From contig VGSX01000002.1 in NCBI GenBank assembly GCA_016874895.1, positions 1 through 37,466 on the forward strand: a stretch of DNA of 37,466 bases, in the 5' to 3' direction. The notes below the pieces were generated by a model. That model was not told the origin of the DNA and ran no database searches. It worked only from the letters and a program-made list of their open reading frames with translations. Position numbers and translations under genes: made by a program. The stretch is from Deltaproteobacteria bacterium. Its GTDB lineage: Bacteria; Desulfobacterota; Desulfobaccia; Desulfobaccales; Desulfobaccaceae. Shown here piece after piece: positions 8,290 to 16,903 of the stretch. How positions within the stretch are numbered: the first letter of the stretch is position 1; every line of letters begins with the position of its first letter.

Positions 8290-9361
8290 CATTTTTCGAG
8301 ACCAAGTCATCCTGATTACCGGGGCCGCCGGGTCGGTGGGCCAGGAACTGGTGCGCCAGCTTCTGCCGCGCCAGCCCGCGGAGATCCGGGGACTGGACAA
8401 CAATGAGTCCGAGATTTTTTTAATGAGCGATCGCCTTCGGGATTGCGCCTTCACCGCGTTCCTGGGCGATGTGCGGGACGGCCAGAAAGTTGCCGCGGTG
8501 GCCCGGGGCGTGGATATGATCTTTCATTGCGCCGCGTTCAAACACGTAGTGCTGTCGGAATATAATCCCTTCGACGCGGTGCAGACCAATATCATGGGCG
8601 TGCAAAACGTGGTGCAGGCCAGCGTTGACAATGGCGTCAAGCGAGTCATCTTTACCAGCAGCGACAAGGCGGTGAACCCCACCAACGTCATGGGCACCTC
8701 CAAGCTGATGGGCGAGCGGCTGATGACCGCGGCTAATGTGGTCAGCCGCAACCATAAGCAGCGCTTCTCCAGTGTGCGTTTCGGCAACGTCCTGGGCTCC
8801 CGGGGCTCCGTGCTGCCCATTTTCCTTGACCAAATCAAAAACGGCGGTCCGGTGACGGTCACCGACCCGGGTATGACCCGCTTCATCATGTCGTTGCAAC
8901 GGGCCGCCCAGCTCGTTTTGGAAGGAGCCATAATGGCCCAAGGGGGAGAGGTGTTGGTGACCAAGATGCGGGCCGTTTCCATTATGGATCTCGCCCGGGT
9001 GCTCATCGACCTCCTGGCCCCCCGCTATGGTCACGATCCGTTAAAAGTGGACATTAAAATCATCGGCGCCAAACCCGGGGAAAAGATGTATGAGGAATTG
9101 ATGAGCGCCGAGGAGGTGGGCCGCTCCCTGGAGCTGGAGGAAATGTTTGTGGTGCTGCCGGCCTTTCGGGCCATCTACCGCAATATCGATTATTCCTATT
9201 CGGGGGAAACCGGACGAAAAGTGGAGCGCCCCTATAATTCCGGCCAAGAGCAGCTTATGAGCCGCCGGGACATTGAGTCCTTTTTGCGGGACAACAAGCT
9301 CCTGCCGGAGGATTTGTTGCCCGCCCGTGAGGGACCGCGAATGACGGCAGCCGCGTCCTGA
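8231..9361 (+). CDS. WbpM/CapD-type NDP-sugar 4,6-dehydratase, catalytic SDR domain only
   Basis: Polysacc_synt_2 family SDR, expected to convert UDP-GlcNAc or a similar sugar to the 4-keto-6-deoxy form. The NAD site is TGAAGSVG (30-37). The active-site block reads TSSDKAVNPTNVMGTSK (142-158), with Met154 where classic SDRs have Tyr and Lys158 four residues later; this Met form is known from the large WbpM-like enzymes, while small FlaA1/PseB-like enzymes keep Tyr. KPGEKMYEEL near 278 is the family's C-terminal motif. The protein lacks the membrane and first Rossmann parts, found instead on the product of 6096. The ATG at 8231 overlaps the previous gene; TTG at 8282 is another possible start. 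Confidence 0.88.
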   Translation: MNPASSRPRVRFKGTPLLDNIFRDQVILITGAAGSVGQELVRQLLPRQPAEIRGLDNNESEIFLMSDRLRDCAFTAFLGDVRDGQKVAAVARGVDMIFHCAAFKHVVLSEYNPFDAVQTNIMGVQNVVQASVDNGVKRVIFTSSDKAVNPTNVMGTSKLMGERLMTAANVVSRNHKQRFSSVRFGNVLGSRGSVLPIFLDQIKNGGPVTVTDPGMTRFIMSLQRAAQLVLEGAIMAQGGEVLVTKMRAVSIMDLARVLIDLLAPRYGHDPLKVDIKIIGAKPGEKMYEELMSAEEVGRSLELEEMFVVLPAFRAIYRNIDYSYSGETGRKVERPYNSGQEQLMSRRDIESFLRDNKLLPEDLLPAREGPRMTAAAS

Positions 9362-9382
9362 GGGCGGGAGGTGAAGAAGCTT

Positions 9383-9469
9383 ATGCACCTGCCCTGGAGC
9401 CAAACTGAGATATTCCCGGCGAATAATAGCCTGCGACACCCTGCGCCCGACTCCATCCCCTCCCTTTAA
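9383..9469 (+). CDS. Possible 28-residue small ORF
   Basis: ATG at 9383 is preceded by GGAGGT (9367-9372, spacing 10) and opens a 28-codon frame ending TAA at 9467. The peptide starts MHLPWSQTEIF. The ribosome site is better than those of many true genes here, but the peptide has no recognisable features, and the spacer between 9361 and 9488 could simply be decayed sequence. Confidence 0.2.
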   Translation: MHLPWSQTEIFPANNSLRHPAPDSIPSL

Positions 9470-9487
9470 GCGTTAAAGGAATCGGAG

Positions 9488-10615
9488 ATGAACCTTTTTT
9501 CAGTAACATTGCCGTATTTAATGCTGATAAGTTTCTTCACGGGTAATTTAGACACCTTTAGAATCGACAAAATTAATTTTATCAATAACTCACCCTATAA
9601 TGGTATTGCTGTTTCATTAATTGACAACTATGATATTAAGAAAGGTAACTTGAGTAACTTTGAGGCCCAGATCAAAATTATTAAGGAGAATTCTAGAAAA
9701 GATATCTGGCCCTGGATTTTTATTAATCGAATCATCGGCCACCACGAAGGGGGAAGGGCTCATAACCCCAAGTTATCTAATTTGCCGTATTTTCGGGCTA
9801 TTAAAGGGATGGATCTTTATAACGAAACGGGGGCGCTGGACGACTTCTTCAGTATCTGGCGCCTATCCCTGAGGATCGCCAAGATGCTGGGGGCTCCCGG
9901 CATCGTGGTGGACTCCGAGGCTTATAACAACTACCGGATCAACACGCTGGATATCCTGGCCCGGGAGACCCAGAAGCCCATACCGGTGGTCCAGGAACGG
10001 CTCCGGGAAATCGGCCGAATACTGGCCGACCTGACCCGGGAGATTTATCCCGAAGCCGTGGTCTGGTTTCTGTTCACCGGCCTGGGAGAGCCGGATTACC
10101 ATAAATTAGGGTCGGGCCAGTCGGTGTACCGGAGCCTCACCTACCTGGTGCTGGGTTTCCTGGAGCGGACCGGGGAAAAACCCGGCGCCATCAAGGTCAT
10201 CAGCGGCGGGGAAATATCCTTGGGGTATTGCCATCCCTCGGCCGAGGCCATGGGCCGGAAAATCGCCGCCCGGCAGGCCGCGTTCCGGGAGATCCTCCAG
10301 CGCTACCCCAACCTGCACTTGGCCGGAACCCTGGCCCCCTGGCACGACGCGGCCTTGAAAAAGCCGGGACATTATTTTTCCCAGGGGGACTGCGACAACT
10401 CCTTGAAAAACCTGGACGACTTCCAACCCTTGCTGCGGCTTCTGTTCTCCTCATACCGCCTTAACTGGCTCTATGCCGCCTGGGGCGCGGGCTACCACCC
10501 CTGGGACGATAAGACCGCTCCCCTTTACCGGCGCGCCATTCAGGAAGCCCAGAAAAATACGCCATCCCGGGCTGCGTCGGCGGTAAGCGGACGGGCCGTT
10601 GGTGGAGAGAAATGA
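9488..10615 (+). CDS. Unknown protein, possible TIM-barrel glycoside-hydrolase fold
   Basis: 375 residues, no family I can name with confidence. Features consistent with a glycosidase-like barrel: FNGI-like opening after residue 35 (YNGIAVSLIDNYD), KDIWPWIFINRIIGHH, a possible acidic site GIVVDSEAYNNY (Asp142, Glu144), AVVWFLFTGLGEP, and a C-terminal WLYAAWGAGYHPWDD. The first 18 residues are hydrophobic and may be a short signal or anchor, but no clear cleavage site is seen. The first 330 bases are clearly AT-richer than the rest of the gene. AAAGGA precedes the ATG. Its place between sugar-nucleotide genes and a methyltransferase suggests a role in trimming or editing the glycan, but that is inference. 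Confidence 0.75.
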   Translation: MNLFSVTLPYLMLISFFTGNLDTFRIDKINFINNSPYNGIAVSLIDNYDIKKGNLSNFEAQIKIIKENSRKDIWPWIFINRIIGHHEGGRAHNPKLSNLPYFRAIKGMDLYNETGALDDFFSIWRLSLRIAKMLGAPGIVVDSEAYNNYRINTLDILARETQKPIPVVQERLREIGRILADLTREIYPEAVVWFLFTGLGEPDYHKLGSGQSVYRSLTYLVLGFLERTGEKPGAIKVISGGEISLGYCHPSAEAMGRKIAARQAAFREILQRYPNLHLAGTLAPWHDAALKKPGHYFSQGDCDNSLKNLDDFQPLLRLLFSSYRLNWLYAAWGAGYHPWDDKTAPLYRRAIQEAQKNTPSRAASAVSGRAVGGEK

Positions 10616-11368
10616 ATGGACCCACTGACCAATGAAACCTATTGGAATCAGAAATGGCACGATGTTTCCACTTCTGCAACTGGATGGATAAGAAGATTAT
10701 TTAGAGGGCGAACGTATATTGACAGTTGCATCCATAAAATTTTTCTAACAATCCTCCCCCAGGGGCCGGATTATAAACTAATAGAAGTGGGTTGCGGAGG
10801 GGGGAAATGGATACCTTACTTTTGTCAGGAATTCGGATACTGCGTAACCGGAATAGATTTCTCCACGGAAGGCATGTTGCTTGCCCAAAAAAATGCCGAC
10901 CTCGCTAACGTAAAAGCCACGTTTATTTTGGCTAATATCTTTGATTCAGACCTGAAAGAAAAATATGATATTGTATTTTCTGATGGGTTTATAGAACACT
11001 TCCGCGATTTAGGGGCGACATTGTCCAAGATTGCCGACTTGGTAAACCCGGGCGGGTTGCTGATAACAACCGTACCCAATCTCACCGGGTTCCATAAAAA
11101 ACTGCTTTGCTGGCTGCGGAAAGATCAAGAGATATTTGAGTCACATCTTGCCGTCACCAAAAATCAATTAGTAGAGTGTTATGAGACGCTTGGTTTGCAG
11201 GAGATTAAATTTTTTCCCATCGGTTCCATAGTTCCGAAGGTGATCGTCATGTCGCGCCTATTGAGGAGGTTCCTGGATTCTGTTTTGTATTTTTTGAGTT
11301 TCTTAAAAATAGGTCTTGAGGGAGAGAACATTTCAAGCAATTACTTAATAATTGGTAGAAAACCTTGA
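10616..11368 (+). CDS. Class I SAM-dependent methyltransferase
   Basis: 250 residues. Motif I is EVGCGGGKW (57-65), followed by GIDFSTEGM at the acidic ribose-binding strand and YDIVFSDGFIEHF as the post-II/III region. Likely an O-methyltransferase acting on a sugar, given the surrounding genes, but substrate is not visible. The ATG directly abuts the stop of the previous gene. The gene is AT-richer than its neighbours on both sides. Confidence 0.85.
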   Translation: MDPLTNETYWNQKWHDVSTSATGWIRRLFRGRTYIDSCIHKIFLTILPQGPDYKLIEVGCGGGKWIPYFCQEFGYCVTGIDFSTEGMLLAQKNADLANVKATFILANIFDSDLKEKYDIVFSDGFIEHFRDLGATLSKIADLVNPGGLLITTVPNLTGFHKKLLCWLRKDQEIFESHLAVTKNQLVECYETLGLQEIKFFPIGSIVPKVIVMSRLLRRFLDSVLYFLSFLKIGLEGENISSNYLIIGRKP

Positions 11369-11436
11369 TATTATCCATAACTCCATGGTCCCTGGCGCAT
11401 GAGCCGCGGAACTGATGGAAAGACGACAACTTACCG

Positions 11437-12714
11437 GTGAAACTGCAAATTAGAGTTGTAGGAAATTTTTTTTGGGTTACCCTGGGCGAAATTATAAGCA
11501 GGGGGTTCCTCTTTATGGCCAACATCTTGTTGGCCCGGAACCTGGGGGTGACGAATTTCGGCATCTTTGCCCTGGCCCAGGGGATAACCCTCTATTTCTG
11601 GCTGGCAGTGGATTTGGGCACCAACATGTACGGCATCAGAGAAATTGCCCGGAACAAAGACGGCGCCGCGGAACTGGTAAATACCCTCCAGACCATGCGC
11701 ATCGCCGCCGGTGTGGTGGTGTGCCTAATTTACCTCCTGGTCGTCCTCCACCTGGACATGCCCCCGTTGAACCGACACGCTTTTTTGGGCTGCGGGCTGT
11801 ACCTGGTCACCTTTGCCTTTTCCCTGGATTGGGTCATGAAGGGATTTGAAAAATTCCAATATCTGGCTATAAGCAACCTGTTTTATTCTGTCCCGTTCCT
11901 GGCCATTGCCTTCTTCGCCCAGGGGGATTGGGGCCTGGTTGTCTCCTCCTTCGGGTGGTCTTGCAGTTTCCTGGGATCCGCCCTGCTGCTCTACCTGCTG
12001 TTGGGGAAAACCGGCCTGCGCTTCCGTCCGGTCTTCCACTTGAGGCAGTGGTGGGAGCACGTCAAGGAATCCATCTTTTTCAGCCTGTCCGGGAGCCTTC
12101 AGGTTCTGTCCACCCTGCTGCCGCTGCTGTTCCTCAATTTTTTTTATTCGCCTTACGAAGTGGGGATTTTTTCCGCCGCTTACCGCATCGTGTCCATGGT
12201 CTGCATCATGGGCACCTTTCTCACCATGGCTTGCTATCCGGTGTTTTCCGATCTGTATTTCCGCGATATGCCCAGGTTCATCCTGTTGCACCGCAAGCTG
12301 CAACTGGCCATGATCTCGGCCGGCCTAACCGCTGCCCTGGCGGGTTACTATCTGGCTCCCAACATCATCAATTCCCTGTTCGGCGTCAAGTACGAAGGCA
12401 GCATACGGATCCTGGAAGTCCTCATCTGGTTTATCCCCCTGGAATTTTTCCGGTTCACCTACGGCATTGTCTTTCTGGCGGTGAACCTCCACCGCCATAA
12501 CCTGATCATTTTTCTGCCGGGGGTTATTTTCATGGGTAGCGCCTGCTATTTGTCCGGCGATAAATTGAATGCCTGGCTTCCCTATATAGTACTATTATGG
12601 GAGCTACTGCTCATCGGCCTTTATTTATTAATTTATTACGTGAAGAGGCCCTTGCAAATCCAAACACAGGCAACAAACGGGCCCAAAGCTCCTGTACAGT
12701 TGGGTGAAGCATGA
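11437..12714 (+). CDS. wzx: Wzx-like flippase (oligosaccharide translocase)
   Basis: MOP-superfamily membrane protein that moves the lipid-linked repeat unit across the inner membrane. It has about 12-14 hydrophobic segments across 425 residues, with the family's N-terminal pattern (FFWVTLGEIISRGFLFMANILLAR split over the first helices, then LGVTNFGIFALAQ). The start is GTG at 11437. Its last four bases overlap the next start codon (ATGA), tying it to the polymerase gene. Low sequence identity is normal for Wzx; the call rests on topology and position. Confidence 0.88.
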   Translation: MKLQIRVVGNFFWVTLGEIISRGFLFMANILLARNLGVTNFGIFALAQGITLYFWLAVDLGTNMYGIREIARNKDGAAELVNTLQTMRIAAGVVVCLIYLLVVLHLDMPPLNRHAFLGCGLYLVTFAFSLDWVMKGFEKFQYLAISNLFYSVPFLAIAFFAQGDWGLVVSSFGWSCSFLGSALLLYLLLGKTGLRFRPVFHLRQWWEHVKESIFFSLSGSLQVLSTLLPLLFLNFFYSPYEVGIFSAAYRIVSMVCIMGTFLTMACYPVFSDLYFRDMPRFILLHRKLQLAMISAGLTAALAGYYLAPNIINSLFGVKYEGSIRILEVLIWFIPLEFFRFTYGIVFLAVNLHRHNLIIFLPGVIFMGSACYLSGDKLNAWLPYIVLLWELLLIGLYLLIYYVKRPLQIQTQATNGPKAPVQLGEA

Positions 12715-14027
12715 TTCGATTATTAATTTTGTTTCCCCTGTGTTATTTCTTTACCAACGTGCCGTTGCCATTCATCGGTTCGCCGGAAAAGCTCCTTGCC
12801 GGCGCCCTCTTGGTAGGCTCGTTGTGTTCCCTCCCTTTTGTCCCGGGGGACCGGGGAATCGATAGGGCCCTGGTTGGTCTTTTCACCCTGTTTGTGGTGG
12901 TCAATCTCGTCTCCACCATCAACAGCACCGTTCCCCTGCAGGACAACTGGACTGCGCTCCAAAGTCTGCTCCTGAAGGGAATCCTCGTTTTTCTTATTTG
13001 CCGGATCATTCAAAGCCCAAATGATTTACTAGCCTGCCTCAAATCCCTGGTGTCGCTACATGCAGTCATCGTGGTTTTTGCCATGGGGCTGATTCTTTAT
13101 TTTCAGGATTTCTTTGTCTTAAGGGATGTCATGCTGGGCCCTTTTGGAGAGGAAATTTATGCCTGGTCCGATCATGAATGGCTTAAATTTTTGGGATACA
13201 CCTTGTTTAAAAACCCCAATACGGTCTCCCGGGTAATTATCTACATATTCCCCATCACTTATGTTTTATTCCTGAACTCTAAGAGACTTATCGCCCGGTC
13301 GGCTTATGGGAGTTTGCTTATTCTTAGCCTGTTAACGGTGGTGGGTTCCGTCTCCCGGTCGGGAATATTGGTTTTGGGCGCAATCTTAATTTTAGCGGCC
13401 TATAAATTCAGGTCCAAGTCAGTACTCATCTTCCTCATCTGCGGGGCAGTTTTAGTTGGATGGCTGTATTCCAGCGAAACCCTTATGACTACTCGGTTTG
13501 AAAAACTAACCGCCATTGAGGACGAGACCCGCTACCCGCTGCTCCTGGCCGCCCTGGCCAGCGCCCGGGAAAGGCCGCTCCTGGGGGCCGGCCCCGGGAG
13601 CAACGCGTTTCAATCTTTTATCCACAGCGGCCTCTTGGACCATGCGGGAAATTATATCCCCGGCCATAACTTGTATCTCAACGTCCTGGTGGAAAACGGC
13701 ATAGTGGGCTTGGTAGCCTTTGCAGCCCTTTTAGCCGGTATCCTTCTGGCCATCTGGCCCCTGGGGAATGCGGCGGATGAAGAGGTTCGACAATGGGGCC
13801 AGGCCTTCCAGGTGTTCATGCTGGCCTTTGTTCTCGTATCCCTGTTTGCTCCCACCTTTAACGAAAATATTTTCTGGTTCGTGGTGGGTCTGGCCTTGTC
13901 GCTAAAGAAATTGTCAGGCGGGAAAGAACCTCAGCCGTCCCGGGCGGAGTCTCGCCCCGGCCTGGCCTCTGCCGGCCGAGCCCTGGAGCCGGGGCTGCCG
14001 ACCGGCAGTGTCCGGGATACGAGATGA
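12711..14027 (+). CDS. wzy: Wzy-like polymerase / O-antigen ligase family protein
   Basis: 438 residues with many membrane helices and one large periplasmic loop. The Wzy_C (O-antigen ligase) signature lies around 290-320: ERPLLGAGPGSNAF, then PGHNLYLNVLVENGIVGLVAF. Such proteins join repeat units carried on undecaprenyl diphosphate. The ATG overlaps the flippase stop, and its own stop overlaps the next start (ATGA again). The C-terminal 35 residues are hydrophilic and rich in Arg, Pro and Gly, probably a disordered cytoplasmic tail. A ligase cannot be ruled out, but with Wzx and Wzc in the locus a polymerase is the simpler reading. Confidence 0.87.
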   Translation: MIRLLILFPLCYFFTNVPLPFIGSPEKLLAGALLVGSLCSLPFVPGDRGIDRALVGLFTLFVVVNLVSTINSTVPLQDNWTALQSLLLKGILVFLICRIIQSPNDLLACLKSLVSLHAVIVVFAMGLILYFQDFFVLRDVMLGPFGEEIYAWSDHEWLKFLGYTLFKNPNTVSRVIIYIFPITYVLFLNSKRLIARSAYGSLLILSLLTVVGSVSRSGILVLGAILILAAYKFRSKSVLIFLICGAVLVGWLYSSETLMTTRFEKLTAIEDETRYPLLLAALASARERPLLGAGPGSNAFQSFIHSGLLDHAGNYIPGHNLYLNVLVENGIVGLVAFAALLAGILLAIWPLGNAADEEVRQWGQAFQVFMLAFVLVSLFAPTFNENIFWFVVGLALSLKKLSGGKEPQPSRAESRPGLASAGRALEPGLPTGSVRDTR

Positions 14028-14839
14028 CCGAGATGGAGCGTCAGATCCGGCGCAAGTGGGCCGAGCAGCGCAGTTTTATGACCGAAAAGGCGTTTCGCCG
14101 GTTTATCGCCTTCAAGCTCCATCAAGAGGACTATCAGGAACGCTTGATCCGCCGGTTGGAACTCTTCGGGGACCTATCGCAGAAAACCGTCTTGGATGTG
14201 GGCTCAGGAGAAGGCGGACTGGTGGTGGCCTTGAGACTAAAGGGAGTCCGGGCTTACGGGGTGGACTTCAAGGAGGACAACCTGGAGATTTCCCGGCTGC
14301 GGGCGGACCGCCGCGGGGTGGCCCGGGACATTTTTGCCCGAGGTCGGAGCGAGGAGCTGCCTTTTAGAACGGGAAGCTATGACTTGGTAATCATGAATGA
14401 AGTTTTAGAGCACGTTAAAGACGTGGAAGCCTCCGTTAAAGAAGCAGCCAGGATCTTGCGCCCGAAGGGGCTGTTTTTTGGCCGGGTGCCCAACGCCTTG
14501 TGGCCTTTTGAAGGGCACGTCAATATGTGGTTTCCCCACTGGTTGCCGGCGCCCTGGCGAAAACGTTATATCCGGCGTTTCCGTCCCCGGAAGGGGCTGG
14601 AAAGCAACTTCCTGGGGGATATCAATTATCGGGACTACTTTGGGTGGCGCCGGGCGGTGGCTCCATTTTTCGCCACAGTGGAGGCCAATATTTCCATCAA
14701 TCGGGCCATCATTGAGGGAGTGCCTCCCCGGCTGCCGGGGGGCGCCGGGAAATTGGCGGCTCAGTTCCTGCGGGGCCTCCTGCGGCTGGGCCTCTTTGAC
14801 GCCCTGTCTCCCACCGTACATCTGGTGGCCCGGAAATAA
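14024..14839 (+). CDS. Class I SAM-dependent methyltransferase
   Basis: 271 residues, Methyltransf_11-like. Motif I is VLDVGSGEGG (56-65); AYGVDFKEDNLEISRLR is the acidic strand; YDLVIMNEVLEHV the motif after it. The C-terminal third (WFPHWLPAPWRKRYIRRF) is typical of methyltransferases in O-antigen clusters. It starts inside the stop of the polymerase gene, so the two are probably coupled in translation. Substrate unknown; a sugar hydroxyl or the chain end is likely. Confidence 0.85.
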   Translation: MTEMERQIRRKWAEQRSFMTEKAFRRFIAFKLHQEDYQERLIRRLELFGDLSQKTVLDVGSGEGGLVVALRLKGVRAYGVDFKEDNLEISRLRADRRGVARDIFARGRSEELPFRTGSYDLVIMNEVLEHVKDVEASVKEAARILRPKGLFFGRVPNALWPFEGHVNMWFPHWLPAPWRKRYIRRFRPRKGLESNFLGDINYRDYFGWRRAVAPFFATVEANISINRAIIEGVPPRLPGGAGKLAAQFLRGLLRLGLFDALSPTVHLVARK

Positions 14840-14895
14840 GACTGGATAAGTTGAATAATTGTCCCCTTTTGTTCTAATGGGTTCGGAGCAGCGTT

Positions 14896-15834
14896 ATGGG
14901 AAGTTGGACGTGGGATGAAATGAACCTGCTGGCTATCAGGCGTCTCCACTATCACGGCATTCATGAGACTTATGATCCGTTGCGGGGCTGGGACCCGCAA
15001 TCCGAATATGAACGTTATCTATATGGAAAATTTCAACAGATTCCAGTATCGGATATTGCCCTGGTGATTACCCAACTTATTCAAGGGGGTCAGGTCACAA
15101 AAAAAGGCCCTTTCTGGACTTTGACCAAGCAAGGCGCGGCGCTGGCCTACGGTCTCTGTGAATATGACATCCAGAAACTATCCGGATTGTGGCAGGAGAT
15201 TTTTAAGCTGGCGAAACCCCGGCCGCGGCCCCGGAGGGTGCTGGACATCGGCTGCGGCGGCGGGTTGACCGGTTTGATTCTGAGTCAGAACGGCTTTTTA
15301 GGCCCGGAAGCTTCCTATTATGGCATAGATTGCGACGCGGCGGCCTTGGAGGCAGGCAGGATGTTGATTTCCCGTAATCCCGGAGCCACTTCCGCCATTT
15401 CCTTGAGCGAAGGCAATGCCCTGGGTTTGCCCTTTCCCGACCACACCTTTGACTTTGTTTTATCCAAGGGGGTGTTTTGCTATTTGCCCATGCGAAAAGC
15501 CGTGCAGGAGGCTTTCAGAGTCCTGATGCCCCAGGGATATTTGGTGGTGATTGTGCCCACCATGCAGTACATGCTGCACAAAGCCGTCGCGGCGCTGAAG
15601 TCTTTCCAGCCCCGGCCCGTCATCCGGTATTCCACCGCGGTTTTACTGGGACTGGCCTCCTTTTTCGGCATCCGCAACCCCCGACAAAGCCGGTTCTTCG
15701 TGGGGGAAACCATTAGAGGCGTGCAAAAGCAGATCGAAGGGATTCCAAATCTGAAAACCCTGTTCCTCCAGCGGTTATCCGTGCCATTTCTCAGTCGGCC
15801 CATCGCCCTCATTGCCCAAAAAGCCATGGGTTGA
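14896..15834 (+). CDS. Class I SAM-dependent methyltransferase with N-terminal extension
   Basis: 312 residues. About 110 residues precede the catalytic domain and look like a helical, possibly winged-helix segment (ITQLIQGGQVTKKGPFWTLT). Motif I is VLDIGCGGGLTG (115-126); YGIDCDAAALEAGR and NALGLPFPDHTFDFVLSKGV follow. It is unlike the methyltransferase just before it, so this is not a tandem duplication. The final TGA overlaps a TTG start of the next gene. Confidence 0.82.
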   Translation: MGSWTWDEMNLLAIRRLHYHGIHETYDPLRGWDPQSEYERYLYGKFQQIPVSDIALVITQLIQGGQVTKKGPFWTLTKQGAALAYGLCEYDIQKLSGLWQEIFKLAKPRPRPRRVLDIGCGGGLTGLILSQNGFLGPEASYYGIDCDAAALEAGRMLISRNPGATSAISLSEGNALGLPFPDHTFDFVLSKGVFCYLPMRKAVQEAFRVLMPQGYLVVIVPTMQYMLHKAVAALKSFQPRPVIRYSTAVLLGLASFFGIRNPRQSRFFVGETIRGVQKQIEGIPNLKTLFLQRLSVPFLSRPIALIAQKAMG

Positions 15835-16889
15835 AAAACGAGATGAAAATTTTAAATTACCCTATTCCGGCAAACCTTTTTTATCACTTTCGCTTGCTCT
15901 TGGTCGCCGTCAGCGGCTTGGAAAATATTTTGCCCAGGCAAATATTGCCTCTCCTGGCGAATATCAATTTAACCGAGAGATGCAATGCCAGGTGCATAAC
16001 TTGTGATTACTGGAAAAATAAACCAGAAGATAGGATTACTACGCAAAGGGCTTGCCATCTGATTAACGAATTGCTGTCAATAAATGTCCGGAATCTCCGT
16101 TTTACCGGAGGAGAACCACTATTACGGGCGGATTTGTTCGAGATCTTAAGCTCCGTAGATGGAGCGCGATTCAATAAAGTTGTCTTAGCCACCAATGGGT
16201 TACTGCTGAAAAAATATGCTGAGAAAATCAACGAATCAATCATAACCAATGTCACTGTATCGTTAGATGCAAAGGGAGAGAAGAATGATAGCATCCGGGG
16301 GATCAAAGGATACTATGAGAAGATAATAGCCAATCTGAGGTACATCAACAAGAAAATTAAAATAGTGAGCACTTTGAACAATCTGTTGATAGACAACTTA
16401 GAAGAAATGATTTTATGGTGCCGGGATAACGGATATGAATATGATATCAATCTTCCAGACAATAACATGTATTTTCTGGCCGGCAAAGATGTGAAGGCAG
16501 CCTTGCAGAAACTTAAGTTAAATAACGAACAAATCCATAAGGTCTTTTATTTACTTAAAAAATATAACGTTGTTAACGGCGTGGTTCTCGACAACGCCAA
16601 GGCTTACATGATTTCAGGCAAGTTTATTTTCAAACATTGCATGCAAGGATACCTGGAAGTCAATATTGATTCCCAGGGTAATGTCAGGTCTGGATGCAAC
16701 GTATTTCAACCCATTGGCAACATTCTAAATAATTCATTGGAAGACATAATAAATTCCGACGATTATCTAAATTCAGTTAAAAAAATGTTTTCTTTTGATT
16801 GTCCCGGTTGTACTTGCGGTTACGGCATTTCGGCAACTTATGGCAATCCTCTTTCCGTCTGGAGCTATATCCAAAGAAGATTAAGCTGA
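15831..16889 (+). CDS. Radical SAM protein with SPASM-like C-terminus
   Basis: 352 residues. The 4Fe-4S/SAM motif is CNARCITC (Cys51, 55, 58), followed by FTGGEPLLR, the conserved glycine-rich SAM contact. The C-terminal cysteines at 270, 289, 324, 327 and 329 fit an auxiliary-cluster (SPASM/Twitch) domain. Such enzymes carry out radical modifications of peptides, sugars or other substrates; here no precursor peptide is evident, so a role in sugar modification is inferred only from position. Start is TTG at 15831 (overlapping the previous stop) or ATG at 15843. The whole gene is clearly AT-richer than its two GC-rich neighbours, a sign of recent acquisition. Confidence 0.86.
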   Translation: MKNEMKILNYPIPANLFYHFRLLLVAVSGLENILPRQILPLLANINLTERCNARCITCDYWKNKPEDRITTQRACHLINELLSINVRNLRFTGGEPLLRADLFEILSSVDGARFNKVVLATNGLLLKKYAEKINESIITNVTVSLDAKGEKNDSIRGIKGYYEKIIANLRYINKKIKIVSTLNNLLIDNLEEMILWCRDNGYEYDINLPDNNMYFLAGKDVKAALQKLKLNNEQIHKVFYLLKKYNVVNGVVLDNAKAYMISGKFIFKHCMQGYLEVNIDSQGNVRSGCNVFQPIGNILNNSLEDIINSDDYLNSVKKMFSFDCPGCTCGYGISATYGNPLSVWSYIQRRLS

Positions 16890-16903
16890 AGGGAATCCGA
16901 GAA

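Noticed and set aside
8420..9034. Long - strand frame opposite the dehydratase
   Set aside because: His/Gly-rich translation typical of the antisense of a GC-rich gene; the + strand gene is certain.
16799..16903. Extended N-terminus of the GT4 at 16904
   Set aside because: The open frame reaches back into the radical SAM gene, but the ATG at 16904 has a ribosome site at the right distance and gives the normal family start.
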